From: Nonomuraea rubra
Lineage (GTDB): Bacteria > Actinomycetota > Actinomycetes > Streptosporangiales > Streptosporangiaceae
Reading direction: 5' to 3'
DNA: 64,000 nucleotides
NCBI RefSeq assembly: GCF_014207985.1
Contig: NZ_JACHMI010000001.1
Coordinates: forward strand, 2,959,001-3,023,000
How positions within the stretch are numbered: the first letter of the stretch is position 1; every line of letters begins with the position of its first letter. The position numbers were made by a program, and so were the translations under genes. Shown piece by piece: positions 34,584 through 44,099 of this stretch. The notes under the pieces are model-generated. The model was not told the DNA's origin. It saw only the letters and a program-made list of their open reading frames with translations, and ran no database searches.

Positions 34584-35306
34584 TCACTTCTCCCAGCCTT
34601 CGGGAACGGGGAAGATGTCGCCGGGCTCCAGGTTCTCCTTCTTGACCACGTCGGAGACCGTGACGAGGTGGTAGCCCTTGTTCTGCAGGGTCTTGATGAG
34701 CGAGGGCATGCCGTCGACCGTCTGCTTCACCCAGTCGTGCATGAGGATGATCGAGTTCGGCTTGGCCACGGCCAGGGTCTGCTTCTGGATGGCGTCGACG
34801 TTCTTGGTGCTCCAGTCCTGGGAACCGGCGGTCCACAGGATCATCGGCATGCCGAACTCCGCGGCGATGTCGGACACCTGGAGGTCGGCCATCCCGTACG
34901 GCGGGCGCAGCAGCTTGGGCTCGACCCCCGCCGCCTTCTTCACCGCGTCCTGGGTCTTCTGGATCTCGCTCCGGATCGTCCACGCCTCACTCTTGGTGAA
35001 GTCGGGGTGGCTGTAGCTGTGGTTGCCGAGCTCGTGGCCCTCGGCGACCATGCGCTTGACGTACTGCGGGCGGCTCTTCACGTACTGGCCCTCAAGGAAG
35101 AACGTCGCCTTCGCGTCGTACTTCTTGAGCGTGTCGAGCAGCGTGCCCGCATACTTGCCCGGCCCGTCGTCGAAGGTCAGCGCGATGCACTTGACCTGCT
35201 CGCAATCCACGGGCTCCTTCTTCGGAGCCTGCGCGAAGGCGGGCGCCGGAGCAAGGGTCACGCAAACAGCCGCGATAGCTAGAAGTGAACTGATTTGTCG
35301 GGACAT
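34584..35306 (-). CDS. Secreted polysaccharide deacetylase (NodB/CE4)
   Basis: A 240-residue protein from ATG 35306. Residues 1-25 form a signal peptide (MSRQISSLLAIAAVCVTLAP then AFAQA). The NodB motifs are complete: TFDDGP (catalytic base and zinc Asp, about residues 44-49), HSYSH (zinc histidines, about 97-101), RPPYG (about 134-138), and LMHD with the catalytic His near 190. It would deacetylate N-acetylated glycans such as peptidoglycan or chitin outside the membrane. It may share a transcript with the ALO-type oxidase downstream. Confidence 0.93.
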   Translation of the reverse strand: MSRQISSLLAIAAVCVTLAPAPAFAQAPKKEPVDCEQVKCIALTFDDGPGKYAGTLLDTLKKYDAKATFFLEGQYVKSRPQYVKRMVAEGHELGNHSYSHPDFTKSEAWTIRSEIQKTQDAVKKAAGVEPKLLRPPYGMADLQVSDIAAEFGMPMILWTAGSQDWSTKNVDAIQKQTLAVAKPNSIILMHDWVKQTVDGMPSLIKTLQNKGYHLVTVSDVVKKENLEPGDIFPVPEGWEK

Positions 35307-35360
35307 AACTAGTGCTTCCAGTGTGATGGGTGTTGCGAGGGATCTCCCGACCGTAGCGGA

Positions 35361-36563
35361 TCAGCTCTCCGGGCGTGAAGGAGCGTCGGGAAGTCTCAGC
35401 AAACCCGAACCTCCGATGCCCACGATCACCGCGACGACCGCCGCGACGATGGAGAACACGTACGCGTCGGAGGCCCCGTACGTCTCGGTGAGCTGCCCGC
35501 CCGCCCACGAGCCGAGCGCCACGCCCAGCGTGATCGCGGTCGAGATCCACGCCATGCCCTCGGTGAGCAGCGACTGCGGCACCAGCCTCTCGGTGAGGGA
35601 GAAGCAGGTGATGAGCGTCGGCGAGATGGCGAACCCCGCCAGGAACAGCGCCGCCGCCATGATGCCCGGCGCGTCGATGAACAGGATCGGCAGCAGCCCC
35701 ACCACGAACAGGGCCAGCGCGCGCACGAACCGCGCGCGCAGCGAGATCCGCCAGCTCCGCGAGCCGAACCAGAGGCCCGACACCATCGACCCGCCCGCGA
35801 ACGAGGCCAGCAGGAACCCCGAGGCCCACTTGACGCCCTGCTCCTCGGCGAAGGCCACCGTGATCAGGTCCACCGAGCCGAAGATCGCGCCCAGCGCCAG
35901 GGAGACGCCCGCCAGCAGGGCGACGGCGGGGATCAGGATCGGCGTGCCGCCCGACGACCTGACGAGCTGCACGGGCGGCTGGGTGCGCCGCTGCGCGGCC
36001 AGCGTCAGGGAGCCGCCCAGCATGCAGACCAGCGCCACGATGAGGCCGGCGTAGGGGTTCACGGTGGTCGCGAGCACCGTGACCAGCGCGGGCCCGGTGA
36101 CGAAGACGACCTCGTCGGCCACCGACTCGAACGCGAAGGCCGCGTGCAGCCGGTCCGTGCCGCCGTGGATGACCGACCAGCGGGCCCGCACCATGGAGCC
36201 CAGCGACAGCGAGGTGGCGCCGATGACCAGCCCCGAGGCGTACAGCGTCCATTCGGGCAGCCCCGATCCGGCCGAGAGCATGAGGGCGGCCAGCGCCAGC
36301 GCGTTGACCACGGCGAACGGCGGGATCACCCTGCCCTGCCCGAACCTGTCGGCGAGCCGGCCCGACAGCGGGGCGGCGGCGGCGAAGGCCAGGTTGGAGG
36401 CGGCTCCGACGGCGCCGGCGGTGGCGTAGTTGTCGGTCAGCGCGGTGATCAGCAGGATGACGCCGATGCCCAGCATCGACATCGGCATCCGGCCGACGAG
36501 CCCCGCCAGCACGAACGCCTTCGTCCCGGGCCTCTCGAACAACCCCCGGTAAGGCCCGACCAC
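35361..36563 (-). CDS. MFS transporter
   Basis: A 400-residue carrier from GTG 36563 (MVGPYRGLFERPGTKAFVLA), with GGGGGA about 8 nt upstream. Twelve hydrophobic helices are predicted in two six-helix bundles around a short cytoplasmic loop (AAQRRTQPPVQLVRSSGG). The A-like loop motif is GRLADRFGQGRVIP (about residues 68-81). No specificity is evident; efflux of a small molecule is a common role in this group. It lies between the deacetylase gene and the divergent transglycosylase gene. Confidence 0.9.
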   Translation of the reverse strand: MVGPYRGLFERPGTKAFVLAGLVGRMPMSMLGIGVILLITALTDNYATAGAVGAASNLAFAAAAPLSGRLADRFGQGRVIPPFAVVNALALAALMLSAGSGLPEWTLYASGLVIGATSLSLGSMVRARWSVIHGGTDRLHAAFAFESVADEVVFVTGPALVTVLATTVNPYAGLIVALVCMLGGSLTLAAQRRTQPPVQLVRSSGGTPILIPAVALLAGVSLALGAIFGSVDLITVAFAEEQGVKWASGFLLASFAGGSMVSGLWFGSRSWRISLRARFVRALALFVVGLLPILFIDAPGIMAAALFLAGFAISPTLITCFSLTERLVPQSLLTEGMAWISTAITLGVALGSWAGGQLTETYGASDAYVFSIVAAVVAVIVGIGGSGLLRLPDAPSRPES

Positions 36564-36641
36564 GCTGTTTCCCCCTTACTCAAGCAGCTAACCATTGCGC
36601 ACATATGTCGGGATCGCAAGTGGTTTCGGGCTGGCGTGAGT

Positions 36642-36647
36642 TAACGT
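36642..36647 (+). promoter_or_regulatory. Possible -10 box for the transglycosylase gene
   Basis: TAACGT (TANNNT) ends 7 nt before the in-frame GTG at 36655. If used, translation would begin at 36655 rather than at GTG 36646. Confidence 0.4.
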
Positions 36648-37857
36648 GTCCCGAGTGTCCGGTCTTCCCACTGTCCGTGCGGTCATGCTCATGCTCGTCG
36701 CCGTGCTCGCGGTCGTCGCCGCGGCCGGCGGTGTCGTGGTGCTCGTGGACGGTGACGTGCTGAGCAGCGCACAGGAGCCCGTACGCGACCGGCCCCGGGC
36801 GGCCACCCAGCAGGAGTCGGCCCCGCCCCGCCTCGACCAGCTCGTGCCCACCGCCGAGCCCGTCAAGGACTTCGGCGCCGGCGGCCCGGGCGTCACCTCC
36901 ACCCCGGCCCGCGTGCTGGCGATCGCCGCCGGCACCGTGCCCAAGGAGACCAGGCTCGCGCTCGCGAAGCTCAAGCACGTGCAGAAGGTCACCGTCGTCG
37001 ACGCGGGCGCCGTCAAGATCTCGGGCACCGGGCTGAACCTGCTGGCCGTGGACCCGTCCGGCTTCCGCTCCTGGACGCCGCAGCCCGTCGCCGACCAGCC
37101 CGCCGTGTGGAGCGCGCTGGCCAGGGGCGAGCTGGTCGCGGAGGCGGGCACGATGCGCAGGTTCGGGATGATCCTGGGCGCCGTGTACCAGGTGGACGGC
37201 GGGCCCAGGCTGCGCGCCGCGGCCTCCGCCTCCCTCGGGCTGACCGGCGTGGACGGGCTGGTCAGCGCGGACGTGGGCAGGTCGCTGGGGTTCGCGCAGG
37301 GCGTCGCGGTGCTGCTGCACGGCAAGGAGGGCAGGATCGGCGAGGCCGGCGTGCGCAAGGTGCTCGGCAAGGGCGCCCAGGTCGTCGTGCTCGACGCCGC
37401 CGCGCGTGCCCCCAAGCAGCAGCAGCCCGCCCAGCAGCAGCCCGCCCAGGAGCAGCCGCAGCAGGTCAGCGTGGGCCGGCCGGGCAGCTACCTGGAGCTC
37501 TACAAGGCCTCCGCCACCCGCTGCCCCGGGCTGTCATGGACGGTGCTGGCCGCGATCGGGCAGGTGGAGAGCGGGCACGGGCGCAACAACGGGCCGTCGA
37601 GCGCGGGCGCGCTGGGGCCGATGCAGTTCATGCCCGCCACCTGGAAGCACTACGGCGTGGACGGCGACGGGGACGGCAAGAAGGACATCTGGAGCCCGTA
37701 CGACGCCGTGCCCGGCGCGGCGAACTACCTGTGCGCCAACAAGGCCGGGCAGGGCGGCGAGAGGCTGCGCAAGGCGATCTGGTTCTACAACCACTCGTGG
37801 GACTACGTGAACAAGGTCATGTCGATCGCCGACGCGTACGCCAAGACCTACGCCTGA
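36646..37857 (+). CDS. Exported lytic transglycosylase (SLT-like)
   Basis: A 403-residue protein with an N-terminal signal anchor ([20 protein letters not shown], about residues 10-30). A central region of unknown fold (about 80-250) and a Gln/Pro linker ([17 protein letters not shown]) precede the lysozyme-like domain. The latter has [20 protein letters not shown] with the catalytic Glu, [17 protein letters not shown] and [20 protein letters not shown]. It would cleave peptidoglycan glycan strands outside the membrane. The start is GTG 36646 or, if leaderless, GTG 36655. The 3' end overlaps the convergent ferrochelatase gene by 10 bp. Confidence 0.9.
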   Translation: MSRVSGLPTVRAVMLMLVAVLAVVAAAGGVVVLVDGDVLSSAQEPVRDRPRAATQQESAPPRLDQLVPTAEPVKDFGAGGPGVTSTPARVLAIAAGTVPKETRLALAKLKHVQKVTVVDAGAVKISGTGLNLLAVDPSGFRSWTPQPVADQPAVWSALARGELVAEAGTMRRFGMILGAVYQVDGGPRLRAAASASLGLTGVDGLVSADVGRSLGFAQGVAVLLHGKEGRIGEAGVRKVLGKGAQVVVLDAAARAPKQQQPAQQQPAQEQPQQVSVGRPGSYLELYKASATRCPGLSWTVLAAIGQVESGHGRNNGPSSAGALGPMQFMPATWKHYGVDGDGDGKKDIWSPYDAVPGAANYLCANKAGQGGERLRKAIWFYNHSWDYVNKVMSIADAYAKTYA

Positions 37858-38798
37858 GGCCGCCGCCTCGGGGGCGGGCAGCAGGTGAGCGGGCAGGGCG
37901 CCGGCTCCGGCTCCGCCATCAGCTCGGCCACCATCCGCACGAACCGCGGATGCGTGCCCGCCGTCGCGGCCCGCTCCAGCGGCAGGCCCAGCTCGGCGGC
38001 CACGGCCCTGGCCTCGGTGTCGAGGTCGTAGACGACCTCCATGTGGTCGGAGACGAACCCGATCGGCACCAGCACCACGGCCGGCGCCTCGATCTTGCGC
38101 AGGTGGTCGCAGACGTCCGGCTCCAGCCACGGCACCTGCGGCGGGCCGCTGCGCGACTGCCACACCAGGTCCCACGGCTCGGTGCGGCCCAGCGCCTGGC
38201 TGACCAGCTCGGCGCTCCTGCGCAGCTGCGCCTCGTACAGGCCGCCCTCGGGGCCCGCGGCCTCGGCCATGGAGACCGGGATGCTGTGGGCGGTGAAGAC
38301 GAGCCTGGCGTCGTCGCGGCCGAGCCGCTCCAGCGCCGCCCGCGTGTGGTCGGCCATCGCCGCCACGAAGCCGGGGTGCTCGCCGTAGTGGCGCATCTTG
38401 ACCAGCTCGGGGCCGCCCTCGAACGAGATGCGCTTGATGTCCTCGTAGTACTGGCGGCAGCTCGAGTAGCCCGCGAACGCCGAGGTGGCGAAGACGGCGG
38501 CCTTCCTGATCCCGTCGGCGTGCATCTGACGCACGGTGTCCTCGCCGAACGGGTGCCAGTTGCGGTTGCCCCAGTAGACCGGCACGTCGAGCACCGGGCG
38601 CAGCGCCTCGACCAGGTCGCGGTTCTGCTGGTTGATCGGGCTGACCCCGCCGAAGCTCTGGTAGTGCTCGGCCACTTCCAGCAGGCGCTCGCGCGGCACG
38701 CCGCGGCCGCGCACGACGTTCTCCAGGAACGGCATCACGTCGTCCGGGCCTTCGGGACCGCCGAAAGACAGGACCAGCAAGGCGTCGTAAATTCCCAC
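37848..38798 (-). CDS. hemH: Ferrochelatase (coproporphyrin ferrochelatase type)
   Basis: A 316-residue protein from GTG 38798. Signatures include [42 protein letters not shown] with the metal-site His, and [15 protein letters not shown] with the partner Glu. A cysteine in [10 protein letters not shown] and the C-terminal CPLTCC fit the [2Fe-2S] ligand set of actinobacterial enzymes. In Actinobacteria this enzyme inserts iron into coproporphyrin III in the coproporphyrin-dependent haem pathway. The start follows TAGGGT by 6 nt, suggesting a leaderless transcript, divergent from the S9 peptidase gene. Confidence 0.95.
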   Translation of the reverse strand: MGIYDALLVLSFGGPEGPDDVMPFLENVVRGRGVPRERLLEVAEHYQSFGGVSPINQQNRDLVEALRPVLDVPVYWGNRNWHPFGEDTVRQMHADGIRKAAVFATSAFAGYSSCRQYYEDIKRISFEGGPELVKMRHYGEHPGFVAAMADHTRAALERLGRDDARLVFTAHSIPVSMAEAAGPEGGLYEAQLRRSAELVSQALGRTEPWDLVWQSRSGPPQVPWLEPDVCDHLRKIEAPAVVLVPIGFVSDHMEVVYDLDTEARAVAAELGLPLERAATAGTHPRFVRMVAELMAEPEPAPCPLTCCPPPRRRPQA

Positions 38799-38804
38799 GT
38801 GACA

Positions 38805-38810
38805 ACCCTA
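38805..38810 (-). promoter_or_regulatory. -10 box for hemH
   Basis: TAGGGT on the minus strand lies 6 nt before GTG 38798. It faces the divergent -10 box of the S9 peptidase gene, with 31 bp between the two hexamers. Confidence 0.6.
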
Positions 38811-38841
38811 TGGGGGAGTGTCGGCGGTCCGCCCCGCGAGG

Positions 38842-38847
38842 TAGGTT
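38842..38847 (+). promoter_or_regulatory. -10 box for the S9 peptidase operon
   Basis: TAGGTT lies 7 nt before GTG 38855, consistent with leaderless initiation. Confidence 0.6.
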
Positions 38848-38854
38848 CGATCGA

Positions 38855-40903
38855 GTGAGCGCATTCAACGACATTCGTGACTATGTGGCCATTCCCCGGG
38901 TCCTCTCTCTGCGGCTTTCGCCTGATGGCTCCAGGTTGATCTCCACCGTCCAGTCCCTCAACCCCGACGGCAAGTCGTTCGGCACCGCGCTCTGGGCGAT
39001 CCCGCTGGACGGCGAGCCGTACCGGCTGACGCGCTCGGCCAAGGGCGAGTCCGCCGCGGTCTTCACCGACGCCGGCGACGTGCTGTTCACCTCCGCCCGC
39101 CCCGACCCGACCGTCAAGGACGCGGGCGAGGAGGTGCCCGCGCTGTGGCTGCTGCCCCGGGCCGGTGGCGAGGCCCGCCAGGTGGCCACCCGGCCCGGCG
39201 GCATCGCCGGCGTGCGTACGGCCGGCGACGTGGTCGTGTTCGTCTCCGACGTGCTCGACGGCGAGGAGTCGGCCGACGAGGAGAAGCGCAAGGCCCGCAA
39301 GGAGGCCGGCATCAGCGCGATCCTGCACGAGGGCTACCCCGTCCGCTACTGGGACCACGACCTCGGTCCCGGCCGGCCCAGGCTGTTCGCGGCCAGGCTC
39401 GGCGCCGACCGCCTGGAGGACGTGCGCGACCTGACCCCCGACGCGGGCGACGCGCTGCGCGAGGGCGGGTTCGAGCTGACCCCCGACGGCACCACCGTGA
39501 TCACCACCTGGCGGGTCGGCCTGCCGAGGGGCGAGTCGCGTACCGAGCTGGTGGCCATCGACGTGGCCAGCGGCGAGCGGCGCGTGCTGCTGTCCGACGA
39601 GGCCTACGACTTCACCGGGCCGCTGGCCGTCTCGCCCGACGGCACCAGGCTGGCCTGCTCGCGCGACAGGCTCACCGGGCTGGACGTCTCCGCGCGCAGC
39701 GAGCTGTGGATCGCCGACCTCGCCACCGGCGAGGGCCGCGCCTACGCGCCCGACCTGTGGCCCTCGGACGTGGACTGGGCGCCGGACTCCTCGGCCGTCT
39801 ACATCGCGGCCGACCACCAGGGCCGCCGCCCGGTCTTCCGCGTCCCGCTCGACGAGCGCAGGAGCTCGCGACGAGAGAGCGAGGGACGAGCCAACGAGGA
39901 GCGAAGCGGGCGCGACCATGAGTCCGCCGAGCCGGCCAGGATCACCCAGGACGACGCCTCCTACCTCGGCCTCAACCCCTCGCCCGACGGCCGCTGGATC
40001 TACGCCCTGCGCAGCGCCGTGAACCTCGCGCCCGCCCCGGCCAGGATCGACGCCGCCACCGGCGAGGTCGCCGACCTGCTCTCGCCCGCGCCCCGGCCCG
40101 AGGTGCCCGGCACGCTCACCGAGGTCACCGCCACCGCCGACGACGGCACCGCCGTCCGCGGCTGGCTGGCCCTGCCGGAGGGCGCCTCCGCCGCCAGCCC
40201 CGCGCCGTTCGTGCTGTTCATCCACGGCGGCCCGCTCGGCTCGTGGAACGACTGGCAGTGGCGCTGGCAGTCGTGGATCCTGGCCCAGCACGGGTACGCC
40301 GTGCTCATGCCCGACCCCTGCATGTCCACCGGCTACGGCCAGGGCATGATCGACCGCGGCTGGGGCGACTGGGGCCCGCGCACCCAGGCCGACCTCGACG
40401 CGATCGTGGACGCGGCCCTGGCCAGGGACGACATCGACAGCGAGCGCATCGCCGCGATGGGCGGCTCGTTCGGCGGTTACATGGCCAACTGGCTCGCCGG
40501 CCACACCGACCGCTACCGGGCCATCGTCACCCACGCCTCGCTGTGGAACCTCGACCAGTTCGCCGGCACCACCGACGCCGCGATGTACTGGCAGCGCGAG
40601 TTCGGCCTGCCCGGCGGCGAGCGCTACTCGCTGCTGTCGCCGCACAACGCCCTCGACCAGATCACCACCCCGATGCTCGTCATCCACGGCGACAAGGACT
40701 ACCGGGTGCCGATCGGCGAGGCGCTGCGCCTGTGGTGGGACCTGCGGCGTACCGAGGTGGACGCGAAGTTCCTCTACTTCCCCGACGAGAACCACTGGAT
40801 CCTCAAGCCCGGCAACATCGTCGCCTGGTACGAGACCGTCCTGGCCTTCCTCGGTCAGCACGTGCTCGGCCAGGAGTGGAAGCGCCCGGACTCGGTGGCC
40901 TGA
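38855..40903 (+). CDS. S9-family (acylaminoacyl peptidase-like) serine peptidase
   Basis: A 682-residue protein from GTG 38855 (MSAFNDIRDYVAIPRVLSLR). Residues of about 1-420 form a beta-propeller with repeated LSPDG/TPDG/VSPDG blades. The alpha/beta hydrolase domain carries Ser538 (GGSFGGYMAN), Asp615 (HGDKDYRVP) and His647 (PDENHW). It would cleave short peptides or acyl-amino acids in the cytoplasm; no signal peptide is seen. At residues of about 333-360 (39851-39934) a hydrophilic insert of unusual codon use (several CGA, plus GGA and CAT) lies between blades. Its stop overlaps the IMPase start (TGATG), so the genes are coupled. Confidence 0.93.
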   Translation: MSAFNDIRDYVAIPRVLSLRLSPDGSRLISTVQSLNPDGKSFGTALWAIPLDGEPYRLTRSAKGESAAVFTDAGDVLFTSARPDPTVKDAGEEVPALWLLPRAGGEARQVATRPGGIAGVRTAGDVVVFVSDVLDGEESADEEKRKARKEAGISAILHEGYPVRYWDHDLGPGRPRLFAARLGADRLEDVRDLTPDAGDALREGGFELTPDGTTVITTWRVGLPRGESRTELVAIDVASGERRVLLSDEAYDFTGPLAVSPDGTRLACSRDRLTGLDVSARSELWIADLATGEGRAYAPDLWPSDVDWAPDSSAVYIAADHQGRRPVFRVPLDERRSSRRESEGRANEERSGRDHESAEPARITQDDASYLGLNPSPDGRWIYALRSAVNLAPAPARIDAATGEVADLLSPAPRPEVPGTLTEVTATADDGTAVRGWLALPEGASAASPAPFVLFIHGGPLGSWNDWQWRWQSWILAQHGYAVLMPDPCMSTGYGQGMIDRGWGDWGPRTQADLDAIVDAALARDDIDSERIAAMGGSFGGYMANWLAGHTDRYRAIVTHASLWNLDQFAGTTDAAMYWQREFGLPGGERYSLLSPHNALDQITTPMLVIHGDKDYRVPIGEALRLWWDLRRTEVDAKFLYFPDENHWILKPGNIVAWYETVLAFLGQHVLGQEWKRPDSVA

Positions 40904-41691
40904 TGACGGACTTCCTGCGGCTCGCCGAGGACATCTCCCGCGAGGCCGGCGACATGCTGCTGGCCAAGCGGCCCACGATGTCCGGCGAGATCGAGACCAA
41001 GTCCAGCCCCACCGACGTGGTCACCGCGCTGGACAAGGAGTCGGAGGAGCTGATCCGGGAGCGCATCCTGGCCGCCAGGCCCGGCGACCGCATCCTCGGC
41101 GAGGAGGGCGGCGAGGAGCCCGGCGAGTCCGACGTGCGCTGGATCGTGGACCCCGTGGACGGCACCGTCAACTTCCTGTACGGCCTGGCCGACTGGGCGG
41201 TGTCGATCGCCGTCGAGGTACGCGGCGAGGTCGTGGCCGGCGTCGTCAACGTGCCGTCGCGCGGCGAGGTCTTCACCGCGGCCCGCGGCGAGGGCGCCTG
41301 GCTGGGCGCTTCGCGGCTGCGCTGCAACACGGGGGTGCCGCTGGCCCAGGCGCTGGTGGCGACCGGCTTCGGCTACTCCAAGACCCGGCGCGCGGTGCAG
41401 GGCGAGGTGGTGGCCCAGGTGCTGCCCCGCGTACGCGACATCCGGCGCGGCGGGTCGTGCGCCGTGGACCTGTGCTCGCTGGCGGCGGGGCGGGTGGACG
41501 CCTACTACGAGCGCGGCATCAACCCGTGGGACTACGCCGCGGCGGGCCTGGTGGCGACCGAGTCCGGCGCCAGGTTCGGCGGGCTGAACGGGCGGCCGGC
41601 CGGCCCTGACTACGCGTTGTGCGCGGCTCCCGGCCTGTTCGAGGAGCTGCACGACGTGCTGGCCCCGCTGAACCCCGAACGCGACTCCTGA
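40903..41691 (+). CDS. Inositol monophosphatase-family phosphatase
   Basis: A 262-residue protein from ATG 40903. Metal-site residues are in GEEGGEE (Glu67/68), VRWIVDPVDGTVNFLYG (Asp83, Asp86) and the C-terminal NPWDYAAAGLVATESGARFG. The family hydrolyses inositol-1-phosphate, histidinol phosphate or fructose-1,6-bisphosphate with Mg2+; the exact substrate cannot be decided here. It is translationally coupled to the S9 peptidase and followed by a strong bidirectional terminator. Confidence 0.93.
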   Translation: MTDFLRLAEDISREAGDMLLAKRPTMSGEIETKSSPTDVVTALDKESEELIRERILAARPGDRILGEEGGEEPGESDVRWIVDPVDGTVNFLYGLADWAVSIAVEVRGEVVAGVVNVPSRGEVFTAARGEGAWLGASRLRCNTGVPLAQALVATGFGYSKTRRAVQGEVVAQVLPRVRDIRRGGSCAVDLCSLAAGRVDAYYERGINPWDYAAAGLVATESGARFGGLNGRPAGPDYALCAAPGLFEELHDVLAPLNPERDS

Positions 41692-41698
41692 TTCCGTG

Positions 41699-41734
41699 GC
41701 GGAACGGCCGGAGCGCCTGCTCCGGCCGTTCCGC
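41699..41734. terminator. Bidirectional hairpin terminator
   Basis: A perfect 16-bp stem (41699-41714 with 41719-41734) and a 4-nt loop lie between the convergent IMPase gene and the small gene ending at 41740. Confidence 0.85.
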
Positions 41735-41739
41735 ACCGG

Positions 41740-41904
41740 CTAGCGGGGCAACGGGATGCCGTGATCGTCGGCCAGACGGCGCAGGTCCTCGATCTCGGCG
41801 GTGAGGGTGTCGGCGAGGTAGTCGTCGCCGGAGCTACGGGCCTCCCGAAGGCCCTTGTAAGCCTGGTCGAGGCGGTGTTCGATCGTGGTCGTGAACTCGC
41901 CCAT
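41740..41904 (-). CDS. Small conserved helical protein, unknown function
   Basis: A 54-residue protein from ATG 41904 (MGEFTTTIEHRLDQAYKGLR), ending DLRRLADDHGIPLPR. AGGTGAG is just upstream. It is predicted to be all helical and amphipathic, with many Glu, Arg and Asp. Similar short proteins are familiar in actinobacteria, but no role is known. A longer frame to 42045 exists without a ribosome site. It is divergent from the response regulator gene. Confidence 0.65.
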   Translation of the reverse strand: MGEFTTTIEHRLDQAYKGLREARSSGDDYLADTLTAEIEDLRRLADDHGIPLPR

Positions 41905-42138
41905 CTCACCTACTCTCTGGGGGTTCGTACTCGTGCAGGGGGCGAAGTCACCCATCGCCGGATGAAGTCCGGGCAAGAGGTGTCCCGCAGGCATACCCCG
42001 GCTTGTCGCCCTCCGAAACATGAATTTCTCGCCGCACCTGCTCACGCCGGGGTCACCGGGCCCTGAACATGCCTTACCGTGCGCTTATCGAGCCTGTGGG
42101 CAGAATGAGTGCCCAGAATCGGAGAGAGGTGTACCGGC

Positions 42139-42792
42139 GTGCGAGTGCTGGTTGTAGAGGATGAGCGGGTGCTCGCCGACGCGATCGCGACGGGGCTGCG
42201 GCGGGAGGCCATGGCGGTGGACGTCGCCTACGACGGCGGCGGTGCCCTGGAGCGGACCTCCTACATCGACTACGACGTGATCGTGCTGGACCGCGACCTG
42301 CCGGTGGTGCACGGCGACGAGGTGTGCAGGCGGCTGGTGGAGCAGCGCACGGCCTCGCGGATCCTCATGCTGACCGCGTCGGGCGACGTGGACGACAAGG
42401 TGGAGGGGCTCGGTCTGGGGGCCGACGACTACCTGGCCAAGCCGTTCGTGTTCATCGAGCTGGTCGCCAGGGTGCGCGCGCTCGGCCGCCGCTCCGCGCC
42501 CGCCCTGCCGCCCGTGCTGGAACGGGCCGGGATCAAGCTCGATCCCGGCAAGCGGCTGGTGGAGCGCGACGGCAGGGAGGTCGTGCTGACCAAGAAGGAG
42601 TTCGCGGTGCTCGAGGAGCTGATGCGGGCCGAGGGGGCCGTGGTCAGCCAGGAGGACCTGCTGGACAAGGCGTGGGACGAGAACATCGACCCGTTCACGA
42701 ACGTGGTCCGCGTGACCATGATGACGCTGCGGAAGAAGCTGGGTGAGCCTCAGGTGATCGAGACTGTGCCCGGGGTTGGGTACAAATTGTGA
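42139..42792 (+). CDS. OmpR-family response regulator (CutR-like)
   Basis: A 217-residue regulator from GTG 42139, with AGAGGT about 9 nt upstream. The receiver domain has the phospho-acceptor Asp51 (VIVLDRDLP), Thr79 and Lys101 (YLAKPF). A winged-helix DNA-binding domain from about residue 125 includes VVLTKKEFAVLEELMRAEGA and VIETVPGVGYKL. The sequence closely recalls Streptomyces CutR. The CutRS system affects secondary metabolism and extracellular protein handling there; extension to this organism is inference. The histidine kinase gene overlaps its 3' end by 4 bp. Confidence 0.93.
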   Translation: MRVLVVEDERVLADAIATGLRREAMAVDVAYDGGGALERTSYIDYDVIVLDRDLPVVHGDEVCRRLVEQRTASRILMLTASGDVDDKVEGLGLGADDYLAKPFVFIELVARVRALGRRSAPALPPVLERAGIKLDPGKRLVERDGREVVLTKKEFAVLEELMRAEGAVVSQEDLLDKAWDENIDPFTNVVRVTMMTLRKKLGEPQVIETVPGVGYKL

Positions 42793-44099
42793 GTGAAAGG
42801 CCAGAGCGTGAGGCGGGGCCGACGCATCCGATGATCAGCCCGCACTCCGCCAGGAAGGCGACGCGCGTGCAGGCGGCCCCGCCGCCCAGCGGGCCGCCCG
42901 CCTGGGACGGCCCGCCTCCGCCGGGACAGACGGTGGTTTCGCGCTCCACCATGGAGCGTGTGAGAGAGCTTCCGGGGAAGGTCAGCATCCGCTGGCGGCT
43001 GACGATCACCTACAGCGCGCTGGTGTTCGCGGCGGCCGCCGCGCTGCTGCTCTCGATGTACGCCATCGTCGGCACGTCCATCGTGACCGAGTGGCCAGAG
43101 CTCAACACGCGCGGCATCAACGCCATCGACGCGGCGATCGCGCAGGACCAGTGGCTGCAGGCCAAGGAGGCCACTGTCCAGAACGCCCGCGACCAGCTCC
43201 TGCAGAGCGCGGCGATGGCGCTGGTCGGCGTGGGCATCCTGGCGCTGATCATCGGCTACTTCGTGGCCGACAGGGCGATGCGGCCGGTGGCCAGGATGAC
43301 CGCCACGGCCAAGAAGCTCTCGGAGAGCACGCTGGCCCACCAGCGCATCGGCCTGGAGGGCCCCAACGACGAGCTGAAGGAGCTGGCCGACACCTTCGAC
43401 GCCATGCTCACCCGCCTCAACGTCGCCTTCGACACCCAGCGCAGGTTCGTGGCCAACGCCTCCCACGAGCTGCGCACCCCCCTCACCATCAACAGGACGG
43501 TCCTGGAGATCGCCCTGTCGGACCCGGAGGCGTCGCAGGACCTCAAAGCGCTCGGCCGTACCCTGCTGGAGGTCAACGCGCGCAACGAGAAGCTCATCGA
43601 AGGACTGCTGCTCCTCGCCAGGAGCGAACGCGAACTCGCCGTGCGCAAACCCCTCGACGTCATGGAAGTCGCCCAGACGGCCGTGGAACAGCTCGTGCCC
43701 TTCGCCGAAGAGCACGGCGTCACCGTCTCCACCGAACTGGTCAGCGCGCCTACCACAGGCGATCCCGTGCTCCTGGAACGCTCTGTCAGCAACCTGCTGG
43801 AGAACGCCGTCAAGTACAACATTCCCGAAAACGGAAAAGTCTGGATCCGAACGGGAATGGCGGACGGTGCCTTGGTTGTTCAGGTGGCCAACACAGGACA
43901 GCATGTGCCGGCGTACGAGGTGAACAGCCTGTTCGAACCGTTCAGGAGGCTCCACGCGGACCGCGTGGATTCGGCCAAGGGATCGGGTCTGGGGTTGTCC
44001 ATCGTCCGTGCGGTGGTACAGGCGCACGGCGGGAATGTTGCCGCCGTGCCGCGTGATGGCGGAGGGCTGGTCGTGACCATTCGGCTTCCGAGGCGATGA
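42789..44099 (+). CDS. Sensor histidine kinase (CutS-like)
   Basis: A 436-residue membrane kinase from GTG 42789, overlapping the regulator stop as GTGA. A Pro-rich cytoplasmic leader of about 65 residues precedes two membrane helices (about 76-97 and 139-158), bracketing a small external sensor loop of about 40 residues without cysteines. HAMP follows, then HisKA with His226 (FVANASHELRTPLTINRTVL), and HATPase_c motifs (SNLLENAVKYNI, GSGLGLSIVRAVVQAHGG). It would phosphorylate the partner regulator. The stimulus is unknown. Confidence 0.94.
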   Translation: MSERPEREAGPTHPMISPHSARKATRVQAAPPPSGPPAWDGPPPPGQTVVSRSTMERVRELPGKVSIRWRLTITYSALVFAAAAALLLSMYAIVGTSIVTEWPELNTRGINAIDAAIAQDQWLQAKEATVQNARDQLLQSAAMALVGVGILALIIGYFVADRAMRPVARMTATAKKLSESTLAHQRIGLEGPNDELKELADTFDAMLTRLNVAFDTQRRFVANASHELRTPLTINRTVLEIALSDPEASQDLKALGRTLLEVNARNEKLIEGLLLLARSERELAVRKPLDVMEVAQTAVEQLVPFAEEHGVTVSTELVSAPTTGDPVLLERSVSNLLENAVKYNIPENGKVWIRTGMADGALVVQVANTGQHVPAYEVNSLFEPFRRLHADRVDSAKGSGLGLSIVRAVVQAHGGNVAAVPRDGGGLVVTIRLPRR

